Below, piece by piece: positions 7,085-13,701 of a stretch of DNA of 19,525 nt. Numbering within the stretch: position 1 is the stretch's first letter; each line of letters begins with the position of its first letter. The translations under genes and the position numbers were made by a program. The notes below the pieces were generated by a model. It ran no database searches, was not told the DNA's origin, and saw only the letters and a program-made list of their open reading frames with translations. The DNA comes from an uncultured Acetatifactor sp. (GTDB lineage: Bacteria > Bacillota > Clostridia > Lachnospirales > Lachnospiraceae), in NCBI GenBank assembly GCA_910584375.1, contig CAJUAH010000046.1, positions 1-19,525 of the forward strand. The letters run 5' to 3'.

Positions 7085-7897
7085 TTAAAATCCCTTCTCC
7101 CGCAGATCGTTGACAACACCTATGTAAAAATCCGTAATATCGCTGATCCCCTCCCCCTGCCTTTTCGTGAGTTTTTTCCTTCGCATATCCACTTCATCAC
7201 AATGGGATATCCCCCTGTTTGAATTGCCGGTAATGATCCCCCGGAAGTTTGTCCACATGACGGCCCGCGGCGCAAGCAGGCCGTCATTCGGCCCTTCAAA
7301 GAGCTTTACCACCGCACCGGGAACAAGCATAAAGAAATCGCTCCAGACATGTTTCATAACAAATGCGTAGCTTTGATAATACACTCCGGGTTCATCAGGA
7401 TTATCACGGTTAAAATCCTGGGCAGCAGCCGTTGTAAAGGTTTTAAACACCTCATATGTATTGGGATTTTGGTCTCCACAGATCTTCAGCCAGATATCCC
7501 CGCATGCCGCGACAAACTTTATTATGAACCTGGGCAGCCGCAGCAATTTATCCACTGTCAGGGAACCGTGATGGGGCGTACTGATCGTTGTGAGGGAGGC
7601 CGTATATCTGGACATCTTCAAGGAGGAGATAGCGTATCTCATGTCGAGCCCCCCTTTGGAATGCGCTATCACATTGAGTTTTTCCGCCCCGGTCTCCCTG
7701 ATGATCTCTTTTATCTTTTCAGCCAGAAACGCACCGTTTGACGCAACTGTCCCGTTGCTGTCCTGGTTTCCGTAATAGATCTCGCAGCCGTTTTCTTCCA
7801 ATCTGGCCGGGATCCTTCCCCAGTAATTTATGTGTTTGCTGTCCCTGAAACCCATACCGTGAACTAACAGCACGGGATATTTTAATTTTTCACCCAT
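7085..7897 (-). CDS. Lipase-like alpha/beta hydrolase
   Basis: A 270-residue triacylglycerol-lipase-like hydrolase with no signal peptide, so probably cytoplasmic. The oxyanion motif is VHGMG (H13-G16), the nucleophile is S80 in AHSKGG, the acid is probably D205 (GPNDGLLAP) and the base H232 (GISHCDEVD). STPHHGS (about residues 106-112) is typical of bacterial class I lipases and relatives. The ATG at 7897 follows AGGTGA by 7 bases. It starts 28 bases after the MATE stop and precedes the esterase lipoprotein, so the three probably share a transcript. The pairing of an intracellular and a surface esterase with an exporter hints at handling of an acylated compound, but this is inference. Confidence 0.88.
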   Translation of the reverse strand: MGEKLKYPVLLVHGMGFRDSKHINYWGRIPARLEENGCEIYYGNQDSNGTVASNGAFLAEKIKEIIRETGAEKLNVIAHSKGGLDMRYAISSLKMSRYTASLTTISTPHHGSLTVDKLLRLPRFIIKFVAACGDIWLKICGDQNPNTYEVFKTFTTAAAQDFNRDNPDEPGVYYQSYAFVMKHVWSDFFMLVPGAVVKLFEGPNDGLLAPRAVMWTNFRGIITGNSNRGISHCDEVDMRRKKLTKRQGEGISDITDFYIGVVNDLREKGF

Positions 7898-7925
7898 TCA
7901 CATATCACCTGATTTCTCTTTGCCG

Positions 7926-9305
7926 TCACAGCGCCTTCTTCTTCCACCGGCCCAAACGATAGAACCCGAAAGTGATCAGCGCTCCCAACACCCAGGCGCT
8001 CAACAGAGAGATCCACAGGCTCTCGTAACGCCCCTGGGGCAGCTCCGGTGTCCTGGTCAGATACACCAGGCCGTAGGCCAGCGGAACACGTACCGCCACC
8101 GTGGTCATCAGGGATATCCACATGGGCGTCACAGTGTCACCAGCCCCCCGCATTACACCTGACAGGCTTTGAGTCACAGCCATGGCAATATAGCCTGCGG
8201 CAAGAATCTTCATCATATTTGCGCTGAGCTGGGCCAGCTCCAGGGTGTTGGTAAATATACCCATCAAATACGGACCGAACAGCAGGATCAGGCCCGTGAT
8301 AGCCGCGGAAGTGCAGACGGCGATCAATGTTCCCTGCCTGGCGCCCTGTTTCACCCGATCATACTGTTTTGCGCCCACATTCTGGCCCGCGTAAGTGGTC
8401 ATGGCCGTGCCGAAGGAAAAGTTCGGCATCATGGCAAAGCCGTCCACCCTCATGATGATGACGTTGGCGGCTATAATCATCTCTCCAAAACTGTTGGTCA
8501 GGGACTGCACCACCACCATCGCCAGGGAAAAGATGGCCTGGGTAAGTCCGGAGGGCAGACCTAGCCGTATTACGGTCAGGATATTTTTGCTGTCCGGCCT
8601 GAGATATTGGGCATTCATATCAAAAAGATCCGTCATCTTCCGCAGCTTTATCAGACACAGCACGGCGGACACCAGCTGGGCTATGACCGTGGCCAGGGCC
8701 ACTCCGGCCACCCCCATGCTCAAACCGGCCACGAACCAGATATCCAGCCCGATATTGAGCACTGTGGCCACCAGCAGATAGACCAGCGCGGACAGGGAAT
8801 CCCCCAGGCCACGCAGGATACCGCAGAGAATATTGTAATAGGCCAGTCCCACTACGCCCCACAGCAGGATCAGCAAATAAGAGGTACACCAGTCAATGAT
8901 GCTGTCCGGTGTCTTGAGCAGCACCAGCAGCGGACGGATGGACACAGTGCCTATGATCATCAGTATAACGCAGGCAGCGGCAGTCAGAGTGATGGAACTG
9001 CCGATGGTCTTGGACAGATTTTCCCTGTCCCGGGAGCCAAAATACTGGGACACCATGATGCCCGCGCCCATGGAGATACCCACAAACAGCACCAGCAGCA
9101 GATTGAATATGGGGCTGGCGCTGCCCACCGCCGCCAATGCGTTGTCCCCCACATATTTGCCCACCACAATGCTGTCCACCGTGTTGTACAGCTGCTGGGC
9201 CACGTTGCCGATCAACATGGGAACCGTAAATGCCACGATCTTTTTCCAGGGAGTCCCCTCCGTCATATCCACCTGTCCGAACAGGCGGGTTACTTTTTCC
9301 ATCAT
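7926..9305 (-). CDS. MATE family multidrug/toxin efflux transporter
   Basis: A 459-residue inner-membrane protein with about twelve hydrophobic segments in two similar halves, characteristic of MatE transporters (NorM/DinF relatives). The N-terminal half contains PMLIGNVAQQLYNTVDSIVV, then GKYVGDNALAAVG, a strong family signature; the second half repeats the pattern (SGLTQAIFSLAM, GFAMMPNFSFGTAM). It would exchange Na+ or H+ for organic cations, drugs or metabolites. The ATG at 9305 follows AAGGTG by 7 bases. It is full length and undamaged. The leader has a TACAAT -10, and its weak -35 lies inside an inverted repeat, which suggests repressor control. It heads the run with lipase and esterase genes. 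Confidence 0.95.
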   Translation of the reverse strand: MMEKVTRLFGQVDMTEGTPWKKIVAFTVPMLIGNVAQQLYNTVDSIVVGKYVGDNALAAVGSASPIFNLLLVLFVGISMGAGIMVSQYFGSRDRENLSKTIGSSITLTAAACVILMIIGTVSIRPLLVLLKTPDSIIDWCTSYLLILLWGVVGLAYYNILCGILRGLGDSLSALVYLLVATVLNIGLDIWFVAGLSMGVAGVALATVIAQLVSAVLCLIKLRKMTDLFDMNAQYLRPDSKNILTVIRLGLPSGLTQAIFSLAMVVVQSLTNSFGEMIIAANVIIMRVDGFAMMPNFSFGTAMTTYAGQNVGAKQYDRVKQGARQGTLIAVCTSAAITGLILLFGPYLMGIFTNTLELAQLSANMMKILAAGYIAMAVTQSLSGVMRGAGDTVTPMWISLMTTVAVRVPLAYGLVYLTRTPELPQGRYESLWISLLSAWVLGALITFGFYRLGRWKKKAL

Positions 9306-9340
9306 ATGCTGTCACCTTTTCCAAAATATAGTATTTCTAT

Positions 9341-9376
9341 TGTAATTGCTTTTGGGCAAAAACACAAGCCTTTTTG
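9341..9376 (-). promoter_or_regulatory. Putative MATE gene promoter
   Basis: On the minus strand TTGTGT, 17 bases, then TACAAT lies about 37 bases upstream of the ATG. The -35 is weak and falls inside the inverted repeat at 9355-9378. Exact hexamer ends are approximate. Confidence 0.4.
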
Positions 9377-9378
9377 CC
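9355..9378. repeat. Perfect 8-bp inverted repeat over the MATE -35 region
   Basis: Arms GGCAAAAA (9355-9362) and TTTTTGCC (9371-9378) flank an 8-base centre. A third GGCAAAAA copy on the minus strand lies about 25 bases further upstream, near 9400. The position over the -35 favours an operator over a terminator, as no T tract follows. Confidence 0.5.
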
Positions 9379-9405
9379 GTGAAATCAGGATGGACATTTT
9401 TTGCC

Positions 9406-9437
9406 AAAAAAACAGACGGGCCCGCTGTTCCCGCCTG
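9406..9437 (-). terminator. Rho-independent terminator of the Rpn gene
   Basis: Minus-strand stem CAGGCGGG / CCCGTCTG (8 pairs, one G-T) with a 9-base loop is followed by TTTTTT, 36 bases after the Rpn stop codon. It separates the Rpn transcript from the MATE operon. Confidence 0.75.
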
Positions 9438-9472
9438 ATCTTTACCGCCTGACACCATGCCGCATCCGTACT

Positions 9473-10359
9473 CTACACCGCATTTTTAAGCAGTTCCCGA
9501 CAGATCGCATCCTGATCATACGCCGGGGCATAGCGCTCCGCCACCCGGCAGATCCGGGCGATATCCTCCGGCTCCTTCTCCAGTTCCTCCGCGATCTGCG
9601 CGACATCCTTTCCCTTGACCAGTTTCCTGCAGACTGCGCGGATCACTTCCAACATCCGCCCCTCCGCATATCCGTCCTGCCTTGCATATTCAATCTCTTC
9701 CCATCTCTGCATATACTTCACCCCACATTTCTCCGAGCGCCGCACCCTCTCCACACAATCGCAGATCGTCTGTAGCCGGATGCTGCCGTTTCGGACTGCC
9801 ACCTCTTCCCTGGTGTCGTTGATATACTCCATAAAATCCAGAAACTCCTGCGAAAAGTCCTCCCTGTTAGTCCCATGCGTATTGATAAATACCCTGTCCG
9901 CACCATCCCGTAGCGCAAGGCCCGGCACCTCCTGGCACTGTCCCCGAAAGGTATATCGGTACAGTCCGTATCCAAACAGGTCAAAGGGCGACACCAGAAC
10001 CAGACAACTGTCATTCAATCGGTTAAAATCGCTACACCCCGGTTCCAGCAGGGACACATCCAACTGAGCCTGATAGTAGCGGCTCCGTTTTATCAGATTC
10101 CCCGAGTTCGTCTTCTGCATCTCCGTAAAATAAATCCGCCCTTCCCGGTCTATGCTCACCACATCCAACCTCACGGCACGCAATCCAGGCGAGACCCGCA
10201 ACTCTTTCTCCGTCTGGGGATACCCTGCCAGCGTGATCTCGTTCTCCAGCAAAATCCCCACCATTGCCTCATAAGCCTCCGGCTCGTCCATCGTCTCCGC
10301 AAACAAAATCGGTCCGTCAGACTCAGTTCCTCCAGCGGGGTTCGTACTTCATCGTTCAT
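9473..10359 (-). pseudogene. Rpn/PD-(D/E)XK nuclease family 'transposase', frameshifted near the start
   Basis: The Rpn family comprises recombination-promoting DNA nucleases (PDDEXK_2), multi-copy and often degraded in Clostridia. The true start is the ATG at 10359, 7 bases behind GGAGG, giving MNDEVRTPLEELSLTDRF. This frame then runs off; the family continues one base out of register as LFAETMDEPEAYEAMVGILL. One extra T in the T4 run (10305-10308) would restore DRFLFAETM. Nuclease residues are visible downstream: Asp in RLDVVSIDREG and the Glu of FTEMQ. The C-terminal part is helical and charged, as in the family. Without a frame change only a TTG-started form from 10306 is possible, with no ribosome site. 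It has its own promoter and terminator. Confidence 0.85.
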
Positions 10360-10514
10360 CCACATTCCTCCTCATGCATTGTGCAGAAAAAGGAAAGGAT
10401 GCCCATCCCGTTCTCTTCTCCTGCCGTATTGATACTTGTTTATTGGGATATTAAAAGCAGGATTTCTAACTAAGAGAACAAAGATGTTCGTCAGATGCGG
10501 TAGAACTGCTTAAC

Positions 10515-10529
10515 GGGGAAACTCCCCTG
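10515..10529 (-). other. Small hairpin in the Rpn leader
   Basis: GGGGA-AAC-TCCCC forms a short GC-rich stem-loop in the roughly 185-base leader between the Rpn promoter and its start codon. The rest of 10360-10585 holds no gene I can support. Confidence 0.35.
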
Positions 10530-10550
10530 GAAATCGTTTGCTTTACACAA

Positions 10551-10579
10551 AGAATAACATAGTTAAAAACCTATGTCAA
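10551..10579 (-). promoter_or_regulatory. Rpn gene promoter with dyad in the spacer
   Basis: Minus-strand TTGACA (10574-10579, perfect), a 17-base spacer and TATTCT (10551-10556). The spacer is almost filled by the dyad ACATAG-N8-CTATGT (10557-10576), whose outer arm overlaps the -35. It reads away from the HAD gene toward the Rpn gene, whose ATG lies about 190 bases downstream. Confidence 0.65.
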
Positions 10580-10585
10580 GAATTT

Positions 10586-11197
10586 CTACAAAACTGTTGT
10601 CACTCCAAATTTTTGCAGTTCCTTCACCGCCTGCTCCCTGCTGCGGAAAACGATTCCCGCCATGCCTTGCCGGACGGCCTCTTCCACATTTTGGGGCGTA
10701 TCATCCAGAAAAACACATTCCTGTGCCCTTAACCCATAGCGCTCCATCAGCAAACGGTAGATCGCGGGTTCGGGCTTGATGATCTTCTCCTGGTAGGAAA
10801 GGATACCGCCGTCCATGAGCGGTAAAAAATCCAGCACATGGGCGCATTCCTCATGAGCCCTGCGTGAAAAATTGGACAGGAAATACAGCCGAAAGCCTTC
10901 CGCTTTCAGCCCCTGCAGCCAGGGGATGGCGTAGTCATAGCGCCCCAGCATATCATGAATGTTCTCCCTGACCGTTCGGATCTCCTGCTCCAACTCAGGA
11001 TCGTTCTCTATAAACTTACCCAGCAGCACTTCCTCGTCCATCGCTCCACGGTCAAACTCACCCCACAGAGGGTTGAGCACCGTAGCCCGCGCCAAACGCT
11101 CCGTTATTTCCGGCCCATATCCAAAGCTTTCATAATATTCCCGCCAGTTAAAACCGGCAAGCACATTGCCGATATCGAACACGATGTTCCTTATCAT
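10586..11197 (-). CDS. HAD superfamily phosphatase (YihX-like)
   Basis: A 203-residue cytoplasmic phosphohydrolase. Motif I is FDIGNVL with nucleophile D8; the second acidic position is G10, as in YihX-type members that also have a DxGN form. Motif II is S108-N109 (FLSNFS), motif III K141 (IIKPEP) and motif IV D165-D166 (FLDDTPQN). The helical cap lies at about residues 15-90. YihX acts on alpha-glucose-1-phosphate; the substrate here is not provable. The ATG at 11197 follows AGGGG by 7 bases. A 12-codon reading frame ends with its TAA touching this ATG. It lies 110 bases behind the LysR gene. Confidence 0.92.
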   Translation of the reverse strand: MIRNIVFDIGNVLAGFNWREYYESFGYGPEITERLARATVLNPLWGEFDRGAMDEEVLLGKFIENDPELEQEIRTVRENIHDMLGRYDYAIPWLQGLKAEGFRLYFLSNFSRRAHEECAHVLDFLPLMDGGILSYQEKIIKPEPAIYRLLMERYGLRAQECVFLDDTPQNVEEAVRQGMAGIVFRSREQAVKELQKFGVTTVL

Positions 11198-11236
11198 TTA
11201 TTTCCCCTGTCCTTTCCGGCATTTCCACTTCTTCAT
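11198..11236 (-). CDS. Possible 12-codon leader peptide before the HAD gene
   Basis: ATG to TAA encodes MKKWKCRKGQGK, preceded by AGGA about 5 bases upstream. The TAA is directly followed by the HAD ATG, the ideal geometry for reinitiation. The HAD gene's own ribosome site lies within its last codons. It may be chance; composition is strongly basic. Confidence 0.25.
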   Translation of the reverse strand: MKKWKCRKGQGK

Positions 11237-11307
11237 TTTTATTCCTGCTCGCCAATGCGATGCCTCTGTTTCAAACTCCCCACTCCTGCGCCTCTGCTCC
11301 CGCAGCT

Positions 11308-12204
11308 CTACTCTGTAGCCTCCACCCCGATGATCTCCAGCAAAGCCCGGGCTGCCGCGGACAGCCGCGCCCTGCTGTCATAGACGATGCTCACATTCCT
11401 GCGAGGAATCATCTTGTTGAATCGCAGTTCAAACAGTCTGCCGGACTCGATCTCCTCCTGGGCAAAGTCCCGCACTACACAGCCCACGCCAAGGCTGCGC
11501 AGGGCAAACTGTACGATCATATCGCTGGTAGCCAGTTCAAACTCCGGCACGATGCATATGCCGCAGCCCCCCAGATAATCGTCCATAAACCGCCGGGTGC
11601 TGGTATTTTTCTCCAAAAAGATCATAGGTAGCTGCCTCAGTTCCTGAAAATCAAGCATTCTGTTTTTGTAGGCGATAAAACGCCTGCCCGCCACAAAGAT
11701 ATCCTCCAGTTCCCGCACTGGCACGGCTCTGACCCGCTCTCCCGGCTCAAAAGGCGTGCTGACAGCGCCAAAGTCAATCTGCCCCAGTTCCAATAGCCCC
11801 AGCGTATCCGGAGTGGGCGCATTGGTGACAATGACCTTGATCTTGGGATATGCCTCGTGAAACTGTTCCAGATAGGGCAGCAGATAGTATTGCAGCGTCA
11901 TATCGCTGGCGCCGATGCGGATCTCCCCCGCCTCCAAATCCCGCATCTGGCGCAGCCGCTGTTCACCGATTTCCAGCTGTTCGTAGCCCCTGGCCACATA
12001 CTCATACAGCATTTCCCCCTCTTTGGTCAGGCGAACTCCCTTCGCCACCCGGTAAAACAGGGAGACTCCCAGCTGCTGCTCCAACTGCCTGACGGACTGG
12101 CTCACCGCCGGTTGGGAAATGGACAGCGCCTGTGCTGCCATTGTCAGGCTGCCCAGACGCGCCACATGATAAAAGACTTTATAATATTCCAGATTACTGA
12201 CCAC
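11308..12204 (-). CDS. LysR-family transcriptional regulator
   Basis: A 298-residue DNA-binding regulator. The N-terminal winged helix-turn-helix covers about residues 1-60 (GSLTMAAQALSISQPAVSQS, then VRQLEQQLGVSLFYR), followed by a linker helix and a periplasmic-binding-protein-like effector domain (about 90-295). The start is GTG at 12204, placed 7 bases behind GAGGAG; the nearby ATG is followed at once by TAA and cannot be used. It lies 48 bases after purA in the same direction and could be cotranscribed with it. LysR proteins often control a divergent neighbour, but none exists here, so the target is unknown. No damage is seen. Confidence 0.94.
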   Translation of the reverse strand: MVSNLEYYKVFYHVARLGSLTMAAQALSISQPAVSQSVRQLEQQLGVSLFYRVAKGVRLTKEGEMLYEYVARGYEQLEIGEQRLRQMRDLEAGEIRIGASDMTLQYYLLPYLEQFHEAYPKIKVIVTNAPTPDTLGLLELGQIDFGAVSTPFEPGERVRAVPVRELEDIFVAGRRFIAYKNRMLDFQELRQLPMIFLEKNTSTRRFMDDYLGGCGICIVPEFELATSDMIVQFALRSLGVGCVVRDFAQEEIESGRLFELRFNKMIPRRNVSIVYDSRARLSAAARALLEIIGVEATE

Positions 12205-12252
12205 TTACATACTCCTCGATAAACAGAGTTTCCCGTCTGCCCTGCCGCTTTA

Positions 12253-13545
12253 TCAGCCGCGCAGCGGACTCCTGCGATAAATGATATCCGATCTGCCGGG
12301 GCCATTACTCACCATCGTGATGGGATATCCAATCTGCTCCTCAATAAATTCCACATATCTGCGACAGTTTTCGGGCAATTCCTCATAGCTGCGGATGCCA
12401 CGGATATCACATTTCCAGCCGGGCAGTGTCCTCAGCACAGGCTTAGCCTTTTCCAGCCTGGAGGTCACAGGGAAGTCTGTCGTCACCTCGCCGTCGATCT
12501 CATAGCCCACACACACCGGAATCTCGTCCAGATATCCCAGCACGTCCAGCACGGTAAAAGCCACGTCCGTGGTTCCCTGCAGACGGCACCCGTATTTGGA
12601 GGCCACACAGTCAAACCACCCCATTCTCCTGGGCCGTCCCGTGGTAGCGCCGAACTCTCCCCCATCGCCGCCCCTGGTGCGCAGCTCATTGGCCTCGTCT
12701 CCAAATATCTCCGACACAAAGGCTCCTGCGCCCACTGCGGAAGAATAGGCTTTGCATACCGTGACAATCTCCTTGATCTCATAAGGGGGCAGTCCCGCGC
12801 CGATGGCGCCGTAAGCCGCCAACGTGGAAGAGGACGTCACCATGGGATAAATGCCGTGATCCGGATCCTTCAGCGTTCCCAGCTGTCCCTCCAGCAGTAC
12901 CGTCTTGCCCTCCCTGAGCGCTTTATCCAAAAATGCCGACACATCACACACATATGGAGCCACCGTCTCCCTGTAACCGTGCAGCGTCTCCAAAAGCTGC
13001 GCCGGATCGATGGCGGGCTTGTGATACAGGTGCTCAAACAACACATTCTTCAATTCACATACTTTCTGCACTTTCTCCCGCAGCACATCCTCGTCAAAAA
13101 GCTCGCTGACCTGAAAACCGATCTTGGCAAATTTATCGGAGTAAAACGGAGCAATCCCCGATTTGGTGGAGCCAAAGGATTTACCGCCCAGACGCTCCTC
13201 CTCGTATTGATCCAACAGGATATGATAGGGCATCACGATCTGTGCCCTGTCCGAAACCAAGATCTTGGGCATGGGCACATTCCTGTCCAGAATGGACTTG
13301 ATCTCATTAAAAAGCACCGGGATGTTCAGCGCCACGCCGTTTCCGATTATATTGGTGGTATGCCCGTAAAATACGCCGGAGGGAAGCGTATGCAGCGCAA
13401 ATTTCCCGTAATTATTCACGATGGTGTGGCCTGCGTTGGCCCCTCCCTGGAAACGGACGATGATATCCGCTTTCTCCGCCATCATATCCGTGATCTTGCC
13501 CTTGCCCTCGTCGCCCCAGTTGGCGCCCACAACTGCTTTTACCAT
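12253..13545 (-). CDS. purA: Adenylosuccinate synthase
   Basis: Joins IMP and aspartate using GTP to give adenylosuccinate, the first step from IMP to AMP. The protein has 430 residues, full length. The catalytic and phosphate loop WGDEGKGK (D12, K15-K17) and GGANAGHT with H40 are present, as is the substrate loop TTGRPRRMGWFD. Two spots differ from the textbook enzyme: EGQLGTLKDPDHG where most have EGAQGTLLDIDHG, and TVLD where most have TKLD, the guanine-binding motif. I recall this form from other Lachnospiraceae, so it is probably the lineage's normal PurA. The ATG at 13545 follows GGAGG by 9 bases; the GTG at 13566 overlaps that site. A promoter and a 9-bp hairpin lie upstream. Confidence 0.96.
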   Translation of the reverse strand: MVKAVVGANWGDEGKGKITDMMAEKADIIVRFQGGANAGHTIVNNYGKFALHTLPSGVFYGHTTNIIGNGVALNIPVLFNEIKSILDRNVPMPKILVSDRAQIVMPYHILLDQYEEERLGGKSFGSTKSGIAPFYSDKFAKIGFQVSELFDEDVLREKVQKVCELKNVLFEHLYHKPAIDPAQLLETLHGYRETVAPYVCDVSAFLDKALREGKTVLLEGQLGTLKDPDHGIYPMVTSSSTLAAYGAIGAGLPPYEIKEIVTVCKAYSSAVGAGAFVSEIFGDEANELRTRGGDGGEFGATTGRPRRMGWFDCVASKYGCRLQGTTDVAFTVLDVLGYLDEIPVCVGYEIDGEVTTDFPVTSRLEKAKPVLRTLPGWKCDIRGIRSYEELPENCRRYVEFIEEQIGYPITMVSNGPGRSDIIYRRSPLRG

Positions 13546-13574
13546 ATTCAAGAACCTCCGTTTCACATATTAAT

Positions 13575-13596
13575 GGGGAGCGCCAAAGCACTCCCC
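13575..13596 (-). promoter_or_regulatory. Strong hairpin in the purA leader
   Basis: GGGGAGTGC-TTTG-GCGCTCCCC forms nine pairs (one G-T) with a tetraloop, about 25 bases after the promoter -10 and just upstream of the purA ribosome site. No T tract follows, so it is not a terminator. A role in mRNA stability or regulation is inference. Confidence 0.55.
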
Positions 13597-13619
13597 TGTC
13601 TTCTCTCTTTGACATAGTA

Positions 13620-13648
13620 AGTATACCATAATCCATGCCATAAGTAAA
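13620..13648 (-). promoter_or_regulatory. purA promoter
   Basis: Minus-strand TTTACT (13643-13648), 17-base spacer, TATACT (13620-13625). The start codon is about 75 bases downstream. A 15-base AT palindrome lies upstream of the -35. Confidence 0.65.
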
Positions 13649-13659
13649 ATCAATAATTC

Positions 13660-13674
13660 TTATATTAAATATAA
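13660..13674. repeat. AT-only palindrome upstream of the purA promoter
   Basis: TTATATT-A-AATATAA is a perfect palindrome 11 bases upstream of the -35. It could act as an UP element for RNA polymerase or a binding site. It follows the PurF-like gene, where no convincing terminator is seen. Confidence 0.4.
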
Positions 13675-13701
13675 TGTGCGCTTATTTTTAAAAGCCTGTA
13701 C

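Noticed and set aside
9397..9412. TTTTTTGCCAAAAAA as a terminator
   Set aside because: The stem would be almost entirely A-T pairs with no room for a loop; the GC-rich hairpin beside it explains termination better.
8607..9452. 281-codon plus-strand open frame opposite the MATE gene
   Set aside because: Antisense shadow with biased His/Gln composition; the minus-strand MATE protein is unmistakable.
10480..10500. GAACA-N4-TGTTC inverted repeat in the Rpn leader, resembling a Gram-positive LexA box
   Set aside because: On the minus strand CGAAC and GTTC are separated by six bases, not the four of the CGAAC-N4-GTTYG box, so SOS control is not supported.
12253..13545. Reading the divergent purA as phage-type PurZ (2-aminoadenine synthesis)
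   Set aside because: The length, the catalytic Asp and His, and the context with purB fit a cellular PurA; no phage genes or other Z-genome genes are present.
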